A stretch of DNA of 64,000 nucleotides from Motacilla alba alba (GCF_015832195.1 NC_052031.1:15315850-15379849); one strand, 5' to 3'. Counted from the stretch's first letter, positions 13,701 to 28,700 are shown. Translations and numbers: made by a program. The notes: generated from the letters alone by a model not told the origin.

Positions 13701-16700
13701 GGGTAGGTGCCTGTTTGCTATCTACTCTGTCCATAATCACTGGAGGGTAACAGGAGAAGATTCAGCCCATGGAAGAGCTGAATCATCCCCTGAAAATCCT
13801 GACTTAAAGACCTCAGGCAAGCCATGAATTCAGACGCTGGAGTTGGACTATGTTTGTCCAGACATATATCCATGGGCAAATAGCATGGGCAAATACAAGG
13901 AAATTGTGGGATTTATTGTTTCTGGGTGAAAATGAAACCTGCAGAAAGACATGACAGCACTGTGTTTCTTAGAAACCGCATGGCTAATCCTTTGTTTGAG
14001 GAGTTATGATAATTATTTTCATTTTTTTCAGGTTGGTGGGAAATTACTACATGGCTCTATTCCACCAAAAATCAGTTGTCAGTTGAACAGACAGACCAAG
14101 ACAGGGTTTCCTGCAGAATTATCTTCCCAGGATAAGGGCAGGAGTTTTCTGCTACTCAGACAGTGTCACTCACAACCCTAAAGCAAGCAGGAGACATACG
14201 TGATGGAGTGATTCCAGAAGACACAGACAGGCTTTGTTCTCTCCTCTGTTTCCAGCATGGCATACTCCACTATGACAGGCTTTTCCACCAGGTTAGGAGG
14301 AAACTCCCCATCACTGTGAATGGCTGTGCTCACTACAGGTGTGTTGATGATGGGGCGATTTGGCAATCTGCACAAGGAGAAAAATTGCATGGTAATCTAC
14401 ACATCAAAATGCAAAGCTCCATTCTGCAAATAGAAGATCTCCAGTTGCTTCTGCTTGGAAAGTGAAGCAGGTGGACCAACAGCCTTCCATACAGATGTGA
14501 TCCCAAAAACTGCTGGCTCTTCTGGCATAGTCATTCCCCTACAGTGTGCCAGAGGAGGACATGAGGCAGTACTGCAGTGAGAACAGCAGCACTGATGACA
14601 TTTGGCCAGGATAAAAGCAGCTCTGTCTCCCCCACACATTCAGAGAGCAGAAGAAGGGATCTGAATACTTCACAAACAGGTCTGAAGTTTACCTCAAGCT
14701 CCTCCTGTCAGGATCATAGTTTTCAGGCAGGAGGTGTCCCAGGGATCGGTAAATAATGACCATGGCAACAGTGTGATGTGTCTCAATGTCTGGGTGTCGC
14801 TTCTTTCTCTTTGCAAAAGCACTCTCAGAACTGAACACATCGTTGTTCAACTTAGAGGGTATTTTCTGATTTGAAGGTTTCATTGTAGGCACTGCTATGG
14901 AATCAACACAAATATTAAATTCTTTGCATGCAGCTTCAGAGGTAAGATTTAAACTGGTAATTTTGCTTTGCCAAGATACAATAATATTAGAGTTCTTACA
15001 ACTCCAGGCTTAGAGCACTCAGCATGCTTCTAATGTTATACTTGATATTTTTAATAAAATTTCAGCACAATTCATAGTTATTTAGCTGATAATCAAATAA
15101 CCATTGAACAGTGAAAAGCCATTTAGTCTAGCTATAAAATAAGCAATTTCTAAGCTACAAGGTCCATAAGTATATAAGTACCCCATGCCTAACTTAAGGA
15201 GAACATTAAAACATTATGCATGCTGTTAAATTGCATGTACATTTATATATGGCAAAACTAGTATTAATGAACACACCAAATACTCACATACATTTTCTAC
15301 CTGCTAATTCTGTCATTTTATGAGCTTTCTGTTTCAGAAGATTGTCTTAAAATTCCCATTCCCTTTTGTCTTACAGAAAAGATGCAAACCATAGAAGCAG
15401 ATACTCTGGTTCTAAGCAAAAAGTCATAAAGCTGTACTAGCTTATTCTGTATTATTTTCAGATGAGTTACTATTTCCCCATTCAGAAGACATTCAACAAT
15501 GCTACATCTATTGAACTTTGAGTTACCCTTTCTCCCTTTGCCCAAAAATCTTGTGGTGCTTTGCAGCAATCTTGGGATACTTTAGAGACAGTGGGAAGCT
15601 GGTACTCCCCCATGTATTCTTCCTTATCACCCAGCTCAAGGCTTTTCCCTTGCTGCCTAGTTCTGGTAACACCTCCCTGTACTCCCAGATTTGGATTCTC
15701 ACACCACCTCCCTCCATCTCTGCAGGGGCAGGAGGAAGGCAGCTGTGGGACTGCAGGCACTGGGCAGCCATCCCATCCTGTCCTGGTGGGAACAGAGGCA
15801 GAGCATTTCTCCCGCTTTGACAGGGCTTTGAGGGGCTGCAGGCAAGACCTGACAGACAGGTACAGCCAGTCCCACAGCCCCCCATGCCTCCATCACTGCC
15901 GGCAGGCAAAATGCCTCACAAGTATGCACAGCTGCTCCATCCCTAAATAATGTTCACTTGTGCAGGCAATCACCCTGCTCTTACCCTAGTACCACTCTGC
16001 TCCCTGAGAGCTGGCCATAATTGCTCACCAAACAGCAGCAGAAGGGTTTTACCTTTCCTTTCGGAAGGTCTGAATAAAGTATCAGGGAAGACAACAGATG
16101 ACTCCAGATCTTTTGGGTAATCTTCTTTAATCTCATGAAATCGTGGTATTCTAGCTCCCGTGAAATTAGACTTGTCAAAGATGTCAACAGCAATAACTGG
16201 GGGGAATAAAAGTTTCCCATCATCACAGTGAAACACAATTGAAAGGTTAAAATGACGGCACAATGCAGGTAAAAAATTTGAACCCCAAAATAGAAAGTAA
16301 AACTTATTTTTTTACCATTAACACCTTATATAATAACTAAAAGTTTATGTGTCAGCATTATGTTACATTTATCAAATTATGCATTTGTTGTTCAGTGGAA
16401 AGGAATTCTCAAGACAGTATCTCATAGTATAAAAACATACTGGAAATATTGGAAATAAAGAATCATGAAATCATTTAGGTTGCAAAAGATCTCCAAGATC
16501 AAGCGGAACTGTTAACTCAGCACTAAACCATGGCCTCAAGGGCCACATTTACATGTCTTAAATACCTCCAGGGATGGTGACTTCCCTGGGCCACCTGTTT
16601 CAATGCCTGGGAATTGTTTCAGTGAAGAAATATTTGCTAATACCTATCTCGAGGTAGATCACTTCCATGGTACTTCTCCAGCAGCAGCTGACTGGGGTTT

Positions 16701-19700
16701 CACAGAGGTTTTTCCCTGGCTGCTACTCAGTGAATGCTCCTGCTTCACCGTTTCTCCATGTGCTGCTGGATTGCTCCAGTGTGTGCTGCATGTTTCAATT
16801 TTAGACTTGCTTTTTACTGTGAAGACTAAATCTACTGCTTCAAAAACATAGTTCTATATCTGTTGAATTGTGAAGTCAGCTGATCGAAGAAAATAACATG
16901 CATTTTATCTGGAACTACTCCTTAGTCCTCCACTGGCAGTTCCTCCCTAGTTTACCTCATAATCTCTGCCTGTTTAACTGCCCAAATACTTTAAAGCAGT
17001 TAAGTTTGCTTTAACTTTCTCATTTAAGACAAGCCACTGAGTGCCAATTTACATGTCCTGGGGGTAACCCTGCACCAAAAGGTGTGATCTCCTCTGCAAA
17101 TTTCTGTATGAAGAAATACCCACGTTAAGACCCACAAATTCCCATTCCTTTCCTAGGTTCTAACTAACTCCCAGATGAGCCATTAGGAAACTCTATTAAC
17201 ACCATGTTCACCTGGAAAAACTGTTCAAAAGAAAACAGACTTCTTTCAGGCCAGAGTTGCCTCATCACTCTCAAGCTCACACCTCTTTACACAGGAAGAA
17301 CTGGTTGAAAAAAAATCAAGATTTACAACCTGCAAGAAATTCTGGGGTTTGCTTTCATCTCAGTTCAGTTGGGTTAAAATCCTAAGCACATTTTTTCTGA
17401 GTATGAAGATAAAAATATTTTAATTCTCATAGTCCTGAATCATAAGAAAGTATTTCAGTTTTGGTTTATTAAAGAAAAGTCAAAGTGTTTCAGTTTGGCT
17501 TAGTTCAACAATAATCTATGCCCCATTGATGCAGGATGCTACAGCCTTTGTAACTTGACTGCCTGATGCCTTTGATTTTATGATTTGTGATTGTGGACAT
17601 AAAGCATTCTTGGGACAAGGTCTGCAGCCAATTAAAATTCTTACTATAACAGCAGGTGTAGTTGGGAAAATAAGACCAACTTTTGGCACATAAGCCTTCT
17701 TCATATCTGAAATAAAAGCAACAGCTTGAAAACCAAAACACAAGTTCAGGCTGACATAGTTTAGACCACCTCTGAAAGAAAAACCAAATAGCAATGCTGC
17801 TTATAAGGGACTTCTGAAGGTCAGCTGGCTCCATCTCACCTCACACTCAGGGCAGGACTATCACCAACACCCCCTCAGCTCAGACTGTTTGTAGCTGGGA
17901 AGAAAATAGAGAGCAGGGGAGAAAATGGGGAAATAAGCTGGCCAGGCTGTGGTTGCTGTGCTTCACCTGCATATGCACTGCAGGGATGTCTATGAAATAC
18001 ACCACAGTCCAAAGTGCAGGAGCTGCTATTTGTTTGTCAGAGGAGAAATTTCCTGTGATAGGTAAACAAGGTGTCTTGGTATGCCTGATGTTTCCTTCTC
18101 AATTTAGACTCATTCTGGATATTTTGGATCCCATGGATTTTGTTCTGATCATGGGTTTTGCAAGACTGGGATGGCATTTGAAGGACTGGTGATTCTGTTA
18201 AAATACCTTTCAGTACAAGAATGTCTACAGATGGTGCTTTTCTGGACAGGCTCCAAGTTAGGAAGGCATGCAAAAATCAGAGGTATAATCACAGAATCAC
18301 AGAATTATCTAGGTTGGAAAATACCTATACGATCATTGAGTCCAACCTTTGATAGATCATTACCCTGTCAACTAAACCACAGCACTAAATGCCACATCCA
18401 GTTGCTTCTTGAACATCTCCAGGGCTGGGAATTCCACCACCTCCCTGGTCAGTCCATACCTATGCAAGTAAGATTAATAATATGCAATAAAATCAGTAGT
18501 AGGGCTACCTTTTTTTTGTACTGCAGTAATTCTTCAGGTGGTGTTGGTGTGATTCCTCCAAAAATGAGATCTATTACATTCAACTATATTTGTTGGTCTT
18601 AAAAGGCATTACCTTTGTTTACAAACTTAGTCCTTCCTACTATCTCTACACTGCTATGACTGCAACAAATAGCCACATGGAGCAGTGGCACGGACCAGAG
18701 GCAAAACAGATCAGACATGTCCCAGGAGGCCCCCATGGCAACAGAAAGATATGGATCAAGGTTTGATGGATTTGAAACTAATGCAATGATATTTCTCAGT
18801 GGGTACTATTAAAACAAGTAACTAGCACCTCTGTTCAGCACATTTTTAAGTGTCAAAAAAAAGGCAGTTTTCAACACAGATACTCACTCATGTTAGTGGC
18901 TACAATGACAAAAGGTCTCATGTAGGTTTTTTTCATGTTCTGGGCCACGTTGTTGAAATATTCCTCATAGTGCCTGAGCAGGTGAGCGGTGCCACCCTCT
19001 GTTCGCTGAATTTGCTCCCAGTGCTCCTTGTTGCCAGGGTCCAGCAAAGCACTACCCACTTTGATAATATTCTGAGAAATAAAGTACAAACCTAAATTAT
19101 GAAGCAAACAGAGCTGGGTTTCAAGTGAGAAGTATTGAAAATTATTGGCCTGACTGCCTTAGGTAAGTGTATAATGAAATATTTAATGCAGGCATGTTCT
19201 ACTGCAGCCATTTAAAAATATGCACTCCAGTTACTCACCCAGAGGTTTTTTGGTCATGTAAAGCAAATCTCTCCAAATTTTTACAAGTAAAGTAAGCCAA
19301 AATTGAAGGCTGTAAGAGAACTGCCTACTTTCTTCCCTCTAATGACAAGGAATCAAACCAGAAGATGCAGGAGGAAAAGCTATTCATGTTTTCTTTGTTT
19401 CTGAGAGATCAGACACATGAAAAGCACAGCTCTTAGCAGGTACACTGAAGAACTTCCCCAGATAAATAAAAGTAAAGTTTTTTTTGTTGAAAAACAAAAG
19501 AAAACAATGGATAGAAATATCACTTCCTCTTTTACTTCATTTTTTTCTTTTACTTTGTTTCCTAGATAATGAAGACCACTTATACAGTGAAGAATGCTAA
19601 GAGTGAATATTAATTTGCATAGACAAACCTGAAAATACATAAGAACACTCAAGTCATGTCATTGTCTCCCCATTTTTACGTTGCTTACAAATGGTATTAA

Positions 19701-22700
19701 AAAGGCATTTCTTTCTGAGGACCTGACTCTTCTGCCCTTTCTTAGAAAAATATGCAAAGGGACCCTCAGGCTGAATGGAAGGAGACTGACCCCAAAAGAG
19801 TGTGCTAAATGGCTTAAATGAGAAAGATGCGAAGAAGTTTTTAATCTTGGTGTCCATATGAACTGTGTTGTTGTAACACAACCTAATTCCTAACTAAGGT
19901 TAAATTGGCATAAATGGCAGTAGGAATTAATCACCGCAAGCTCTAAAATAGCCAAGACAAATATTTAGGCTTCATTTAGAAGGAGCTATCTGTATCCTGT
20001 CTGTACTGTTTGAGGCTGCAAGCACGTATCTGAGCTAAAAGAGACTCCCAACATGACCACCTTTACCTAGGGTGAGAAGCACAACATGGATCTCAGGAAT
20101 GCAGGATACACATACTGTACTTGGTACCTAGCCTTCTCCGTGCTTGTGAACATTATTTATGGGTTTTTATTATCTATTTTTCAGGTTTCTATGTGGGATT
20201 ATAAAAAATAAAAATCCTTCTCCCCTTGTGGTTCCTCAGCCTAGGATGTTACCTCCTTTTATTCATGAGCTGTACTCATTAGTTTTCAAATTCCTGACCT
20301 ATCCTAAAATATTTAGGGAGTTCTTGAAAACATCATCTGTATGAATTTCAGTGCCAAGTGCAGAGAGCAATAAATTAAAGCATATGTTTTCAAACCTTTT
20401 TTTTTTGCTTATTGTTCGTATTTCTACTTAACAAAACATGCTAGAAATGAAGTTCCTTTTCAAGATCTGAAAGGCCTGCTTCACACTCCACAGTAAAGAA
20501 AAAAACTGAATCTCTTAAAATTTGGTGCATCTAAAACATAAAATGTTTCAGAAGTTCTGCATTCTCTGCTGATAATACAGCCCAAGACACTAAGGAATTT
20601 TCTCAGCTGCATTTCTTCCTGCTCCTAACTCTCCAGTGACATCCTCTCCTGGTGCAGCTTAGCTTTACACAGGCTCTCCAATTTCACCCCAGGTCTGCCT
20701 GACCTGTCTGATCCTCCTGGAGTACTGTGAGCAGTGACTTGGGTGTAGCACACCTTCTCAGGGAGCCAAACAGATCTTTGACCAGCACAGATGCCAGTCT
20801 TGACCCACGGAGGGTCATTCCACATGCTGGTGCCCAAGCTCTGGGCTCTGCTAGCACAGATCCAACCAGATGTTTCAGCTTGGACTCTGTGCTGTGCCAT
20901 GGCCAGGATCTTGGAAACAGTATGGGCAAGAGCGGATAACAGTACCCCCTGTACACATGGGACTGAGGAAAGCTCTACAAGTCTGACATGGGTCACCCAG
21001 CCTTCAAGTTATCAGACCACAGAATACTCCCAACTGCCTCCAAATTTCACATTTTTCCACCACAACTACATATTTTACCAGGTAGGGAGGGTGCTACAAC
21101 TTGTTCTCTAGCCCTGGTCAGGTAATTGGTAATCACTGGGACTTTCATCAATGCTCTGAGTAGCAGAAGCTCTCTGGAACACATTTTAGTATGTGCTTTA
21201 AAATACCAATGATATGGAATGTCTTTCAATGTATCAACACATAACTCAAGTGTTCTCAAACTGAATTAGAGGAAACCTTCAGAGTCAGTAACTGGCTTGG
21301 ACCTAATGCGCTGCACATTTAAATGAGCATGATCACATTAGGCATGTTTTACAACAAAAATAAATATAGTACACAAAACTATTTTAGCCAGGAAAAACAC
21401 ATTAACTTGATGATTTTTTTTTTTCATATGGGGAATATTGCTTTTGGCTGTTACTATGATGATATTTTTTAGAAAAGCACATTCTATTATATTTGTATTA
21501 CACATACATATGCGTGCATAGACACATGCATAACCAACTTTCCATTCTAATCTGAGAAGAAAGTCTTATTTGTGGAACAGATTAGGCAATTATACAATAT
21601 CAGCTTCACCTTGGTTAAAGACAAATCTAATTACCCACTGCCACCTAATTTTTAAGGGAAACTGTAAGGACTCAGCACAGTATACAGTATTTCTCTTACC
21701 TCATTGAATTCCACATCTCTTGTGGCTGCCAATTCAAACCCTTGCTGCTGGCTCTCATACTGGAGGACCCGGATCATTATCTGGTAAGCTGTCCTCACGT
21801 CGTTGCCATACAAGCTGTGTGTATATTTGGTGGCATTCTGCAGCGCTCTCACGATCCGTATGGTTTTCTCTCCATCCAGCCTGGTCTCATTGTGGTGTAA
21901 CTTCTCATTCTGAATCAGATAAAAGGAAGAAAAAAATACAATTTTTTTTTTTTTCATTCTAGTTACAAAGACAATCGCAATTTAGGAATTTTTGGCACAC
22001 AGAAATTGTTTGGTCAAAATTTTGTTTGTCAGAAAGACTTGGCAACAAAACTCAACAGCAGATGTAACTGAGAGCCAGAAAAGCACCTGGCTCCTGATGG
22101 AAAATGAGGCTGTTCAAGGATGCAGTCAAAAGACTGAGTGCAGGGATATCAAACTGGAGTCCATACTGGTCATTATTTACAAAATAAAGGGAAAACTGAG
22201 AAAACCCAGCTTACCATGATTTTTAGATCCACAAAAGTGTTGGTGGTGCAGTTGAAAAGCTCAGGAGGCAGCCAGCCCTTCTCAATGTTACAATGGCGAA
22301 CGGCGTTTCCTGAAGGAAACAAAGCATCAATGGCAAACAATGTTCTGAACTGTGCAGGGTAAATATTCATAGATTTCACTATCCTAGACTTTCAGATTTC
22401 CTACATTTTTAAGTTGCTCAAAGCTACACATGTATTTCAATTTCCAAACAGGGGATTCCTGCGAGAGAAAAGTTAAGGACTATTTATATTCAGGAATTGC
22501 TTTCGCCAGGCTTTGGAGAAAAGTCAGATAAACTCCAAGCTCTGCCCAACTGCTCTCAGCCTCACTGCCCAATTGTTCTCAAATTAATTCATTCATTTCT
22601 TTATACCAAAACAGAGAAAGACTCTGCACTTTCTAAGTATTCCTAAAAACCAACCCCTGCTGAGATTTCTGTGCAATAGCCTATATAGGAAGACCTCCTG

Positions 22701-25700
22701 GACAAAATGCTGTATTCACATCAACACATGCCCACACATCTGCATACTGCATGTGCTAAACACTTCAACCAAAATGAAAAATTGCCTTTTTGCCACTTGT
22801 AAATGGACGGTGAGTAGCTTACTGTTTAATTTAGCCTATTGTATTTTGTAATGTTTGTCAAATAATTTTAAAATGCAATTCTTGGCTGAGGATCCTTCAC
22901 CATGAATTGCAAGTAATCTAATTCAAAATTTACATTTGTGCTAGTTAATTTGCACACAACATACTGAATATGTCTAAGCCATTTAATTACCAATATCTTA
23001 ATAAGAACTATAATTCATTTTACTGTATCTAATTATATTATTTCCCTTCTATTATTAGGTGAATACAATTAAGCCTCAGGTTCTTAGTCTGAATATTCAT
23101 TATTATAAGGCTTACTTCTCTGAATGATTTGTAAAATTTACTTAGAACAGGCAATTACTATAAGCAACATTGCCTGCAAGAGATGCTTGGGTGAGCCACT
23201 TCAAGAACAGTGCAGAAAATTCATTTTAATTCAGCTTTATACTGCTTAATCATGAAAATATTCTTCACCTAAAAAAAATGATTCTATCTCCTAAGATCTT
23301 TAGAACAGGAGCTAGGTTGACCACAAATCTTCTGCACACCTAGAAGCAGTGGCCTCCCCCTAGAAATATTTGGGGCAGTCACATAACTATTTATAATTCC
23401 TTGAGCCTAAGGAGCACTCACAGCAGAGAGTTACCAGGTCCAGAACCAAGACAGAGTTTTCATTTCCCACAGAACAGCCTTTGGAAAAGATTGGGAACTT
23501 TATTTTCAAAAATATGATACATGTTTTTAGAGATATATATGAAAAAGGAGATTGTCATTTGCCTGTTGTACAAAACAACATAGCTCATCTGCTTTATAAA
23601 AGGTGTTTTTCAGCTGTTTCGCTTATGGAAAAGATATTGTGTGGGAAAATGTGAGTTTTGTTGCAACTCTTAGTAGGCTGCAATCCTAGTAAAGCAGTCA
23701 TCAGGAATATGATTGTCGTCATTTTATCTTTGCCCAGAGGAACTGTATGACTAAAGAACACTTATAAGTCTCTAGAAACTAAAAGTTACATGTGTAACAA
23801 GAATTGCTTGATAAATAGAAAATAGGAAATTGGGCTCTGCTTTTTTGAAAATAGAGAATTTCTGTGCTTTATACATGTTTAACTGCTGTACTGTTGCATT
23901 TATTTCATTTATTTACTGCTAGTATTCCAAATGTATTTTAACAGCTCTTTGATTTCAGCTAGCTATACTCTTCTGCTCATGATATAGAAGCTATGCTGCA
24001 GTCTCTAGACCCAATTAATTATAATGCTATTCCCTACGTACAAATTTTTTCTTTTCTTTTTTTTTTTTTCCTAAAAAAAAAGAGGCATGCAGATAAAGTA
24101 GATAATTATTTACTCAGGGAACTTACCCACTGAGCCCTTAGGACAAGGCACAGCAGCTGGCTGGCCAAACTTGGTCTGTGGCCACCAAATACCAGCCTCG
24201 AAAGCTTTGGGACAGCCATTATAAATTACTGAAAGCAGAAAAAGGAATGATGCAATTTTTCTGACAAGATAAAAATCACAACAGTGAGACATTTCAACCT
24301 GCCTGAAGGACCTTCCTGTGATTCCAAACCCCTGTCAGGATACCTGTCCTCTGCAGTGCCTTCCAAGCTGGAACCCATCAGTTGCTCCTTATCCAACAGA
24401 TTGGACAGACAGGTACAGGCAGAGGAGAGCTCAGGATGATTATGGGGCTTTGGATTTTGGCTATGCCTATCTCTGCTTGCTCCTTTATTGTGGGAAAACA
24501 TTCCTCCTTCATTTTGCCCACACACTGCTGTTGCAGCAGCTTTGTGCTGATCACAGGAGGACAGTGGGTGGGTGGGTGGGTGAGAGGAAAGGCAGGATGG
24601 GCAAGATGGGGAAGGAAGGCAGAGTGCACGAGGCGCACGGCACGGTGCCTCTGCGGGCAAAAGATGTGAGGGCTCTCACCAGCCTCTTCAGCTGCAGCTC
24701 AGCAATACAACACCGCACTGGCAGATGAACTCAGGTTTAAAGAAAAGCTGCTGCTAGTCTTTTGCTCCCCCTAATCCACCTCAGCTGGCTATATTTCCAT
24801 GTGAGAAAAATTAAAGAGATAAGAGCTTTTTTTTCTGTTCCCTCAGCCCCCATGAGTCACACTGGCACGTATCTAGGAGGAGGGGTGTATGTTCAGGCTG
24901 CTGCATCTCCCATTGCCCCCACTGCTGGAGCCATGCTGCTGGGCTCACAGCGGCCCAGGACTGTCCCCTGCAGTGTCCCCATCTGCACACTGCCAGCGGC
25001 TCTGGTCCCGCACTGCAGTGTGCTGGGCCGCAGGGCTGGGCCACACAGCTGGGCCGCAGGGCTGGGCCTTGCCGCCGGGCCACAGGGCTGGGCCGCATGG
25101 GTGAGCAGCATGGCTGGGCCGAGGTACCTTCGCAGCCCCTCACGGTGACCTCTGCAAAGGGGTTGTCGCAGCGGTTGCACTGCCGCCCTATGACGCCGGG
25201 CTTGCAAGGACACTGTCCCGTCTCCATGTCGCAGGCGCGCGTGTGGGAGCCGGATGGGAAGCAGTCGCACGGGTAGCAGGTGTCACTGCTTTGGGGCCTG
25301 TAGTAATTGGCCTAGAAAAATCAAAATGATAGACACGAGGTGTTTGACTTCCCAACCGCTCACATTTCTGAAACCTGCTCTAGCAGCATGTACGTCATAA
25401 AAGGGCTCATTTTGCAGAGCACTGATAAAAGTTACGTTACTATTATCAGAGACCCAGGGTTTGAGTTGCCATTTGCAGTGGAGCCACAGGGCCCGCATTA
25501 CTCCTCAGGCACTTGTTCCAAGTGCCCACCAAACATATTCTTGGAGGATTTACAGTTTTCTCAGCTTTGCAATTGCATAAACGAAGAGCTTCTGCTGTTG
25601 CATGGCATGAACGAGCCACTACGGAAATTTCCTGCACTGTGCACTTGTGTTTCACGTAGAGGGTGGAGAGCATGCAATGATCCCATATTCAAATCGCCTC

Positions 25701-28700
25701 TGTACATGCATTTGATCTGAGGCATTAGGATTGCACAAGAGCGGGGAGCTGGCACCCCACTGACTCCATTTAATGCAACAGTTGCTGTGTGTCCTGCCGG
25801 CATTTTGGAAAGGAGCAGGGGGCCAGATTCACAGCCGCCAGTCTGCACAAGCCCAGCTCCTCTGATGTCATTCAAGCCAATTTAAAACCCACGGTGAGAA
25901 GTCCTTTGTAAAACTCTTATGACGAGGTGCCTCCCCTCCCATGTCCCCCATCTGTCCCTGCCTGTCCCCCTGCCTGTCCAGAGATGAGGAAAGCATTTAG
26001 CCCTGCAGCTCTCTCCAGCTGCCAGGCCTTTTGCTGGCCATAGCACAGGGGAGAGCTTCAGCCAGCTGGCCCGAGCTGTTTCATGGCTATTACTCACTTG
26101 TGATGCACAAAACCCCACTGACGCTCCTCTGCACCCCGGTCTGATCTCCCCTGATAAACCAGGCTGCACTTCAGAGATCAGAGCCAGGCTTTCATCCTCT
26201 CGGCTCGGTTTTCCAAACACAAATAAGATAAGAGCTGTACAGTATGATTTGGAGAAGGGTGGTGCCAGCAAAATGTTTTGGGTAATGATTAACTCCACTG
26301 TGCACATACATATATATGTGATACAAAGCACAACTGTGTATACTTTGTATCAGATACTCATTTGTAACTATTAGTGGTACAGTATTTTTTTCAACTAAAG
26401 AAATTTTGACTTAAGACTGGTTTCTTTTGCTTACCTTGCAGTGGCATTCTCCATTGGTCTTATTGCAGTCAGAATCAAACCCTTTACTAGTCTCACAATT
26501 ACATGGGCCACAGATGGGATTTCCCCACCAACCTCTGGGACAAGGTAGGTCGATCCTATTAAAGAAAATCAAATGGAAAGAAAGTTATTTTAAGTTCCTT
26601 CTTAAAAAGTGTGGGAAAAAAAAGCTTTGTGCCAAATCTGCACTCAACTGCATCACCTTACAGACAGTAATGTATCTCAAGCAACAATCAATACATATAT
26701 AAATATAAATACAGTATAATATGGGAAAATTTAGAATATCAATGCATGACAACCTAGAGGGAATGTTTTTCTAAGTATTTTCAAGTGCAGGTGGCTCTGA
26801 GCCTGTGCCCTGGTTTATCTACCACTACAAACTGCCTTGGGGTACAGCTCCCAACAATTTATATCCCACTCCTCATCCCCATCCCACCCCAGCCCACAGG
26901 GACACCAGTTCAGGTGCAAAGCTGTCTGCAAGCTCATCCTATAAAGAAAAGCCACTACTTTCAGCCAACCTGGCTTTCTCAGACTGTTCACTACAAGGTT
27001 TGAAAAGCCCTGGTCTGCCTCAGGAGAGCCAGAGGACCCATGGCTGGGGACATGGAAGAGGGGAAGGTGGCAGCTTTGATCTGGACTGTGGATCAAAGAC
27101 TATGATTCAGACTGAGTGCAGCAGCACTGGAAGCTAAGCAGCAAATCAAAGGCCACCCCTGCTGAAGGAAAACCCCCATTCTCACTGGGACTATTTCATC
27201 TGGGTGAGCCTCTGAGTTGGTTATCCCACAGATGCCCCAACACTAGTTCTGTCAAGGAGAGCTCTGATTCTCTGATAGCTGGGAGTCTTTGTCAAGCAAT
27301 AGCCTGAAGGACAAGGGCTCTGAGACTGAGATCCTGGAAATGCACAAGGTATCCCCTCCCTGCTGCCCATTTTTAGGAAAGAAAAGCTATATTCATCTGT
27401 TTTGAAGACCAATACCAATTTTATTTATGGTAATTGGTAGGTTTGTACTTCTATGCTTTAGAATATGAAAACCACAATGTTGCACTTGACACATGTCAGC
27501 AGATAATGACAAGGGACAATGTCTCTGGGTCGCTAATCCAGAGGAATGAAAGACAAATCTGGCAACAGCACGGCCAACGGCCAACATTTGCAAGCCCACA
27601 CTACAAAAGGCAGAGGAAGAAGCTTGCAGTTTTCAAAGGGAAGGAAACATCACATGAGCCATTCCTAAACAGGCAGACAAATGCACTTCATTTGCACATC
27701 ATGAATGGCCCATATTACAGTAAATCAAAGCACCGCCTCTGGGATCAGGCGGGTTGCTGAATGCTTATCAGAGACCAGGAAGCTGCTGACGAGGGAATCA
27801 GCACGTTTCTCCCACAAAGCAACAGACACAGGCCCAGACTGTCCAGAAGAGATGGCTCTTTGCCAGCCCAGGGACTGGACCTACACTGCAAAGAGACTTT
27901 ATCTTGCTAGAGGCCACCAAAGTGGTGCATTGTTCTGTGTGCTGGAGGAGAGGTGCAGAGCAAACTCAGGCCAAGCCCACCACAAAGTACAGGTGAGATG
28001 CAGTGCTGTGCAACACAGCAGAACTGGCTGAGCCCCTGAGCAGCTGATGAAGCAATATGGCTCCTGAATAACATGTCTAGCTTCTGGGAAGAGTTCAGGA
28101 ATGCCAAAAGCCAATGGAGCCTAAAATACCACTCAAATTGTAACAGGAAAGTTAATCGGAGCAGAAAAGGAAGTGGGAGGACTGCTGCCTTAGGTGAAGA
28201 GCTTCCTGGCAGGATCAAGAAACCAAGAACAAAATAATTCTCTTACTTGCTTTCGCAGTACTGTCCGTAGTAGCTTTGTCCACATTCACAGGTGTAGCCG
28301 TGGGATGAGCTAGGTTTGTGCACGCATGTGGAGACATGCTCACATGGGTTCAAGTTGCATACATCAACACAGTCTCTCCCAAAGTACCCTGGGGAGACAA
28401 GGTAAGAAAATTACAGCAACCATTGTAATTTATGATTTGCATGTCTCCAAAAGACTGTCTGTCTTAAGTTTATACACTAATAATACATCTTCGATAATCA
28501 GTAGATTCCCCCTGAGATACTGTCAGAAATGTAGCACTCTTTTCCCTCTCAAACAAAATGATAGTAAGCCATTCTTTTTGACGGTCTGTTACCATGCTTG
28601 AGGCACCCTTGTGCCTTTGGTTCCCGGTTTTATATTTGGGGCATGTGCTACAAATAGTTTTGTACTCTCTTGCTGCATGTATGGGAGGTGACCGTGCTGG

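Larger units (their letters stand above)
16197..18887 (-). other. CELSR1: CELSR1 intron with two CR1 tails
   Basis: 2.7 kb containing CR1 3' ends at about 16461-16650 and 18289-18458. The remainder shows nothing else I can identify. Confidence 0.85.
24229..25127 (-). other. CELSR1: CELSR1 intron between laminin-EGF and HRM exons
   Basis: 0.9 kb, with a (GGGT)n tract at about 24565-24582 and a GC-rich short-period tandem repeat at about 25015-25122. Frames of 130-144 codons here are compositional. Confidence 0.8.

Noticed and set aside
18171..18602. Plus-strand frame of 143 codons
   Set aside because: It runs through the antisense of a CR1 tail and has no conserved content.
20625..20996. Minus-strand frame of 123 codons, considered as a possible retroelement fragment
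   Set aside because: I could not match it to any reverse transcriptase, gag or LINE segment. Left as unclassified intron sequence.
24226..24660. Minus-strand frame of 144 codons rich in Ser, Pro and Cys
   Set aside because: It overlaps the start of the exon 13 acceptor region, its composition follows a C/T-rich intron stretch, and it has no family features.
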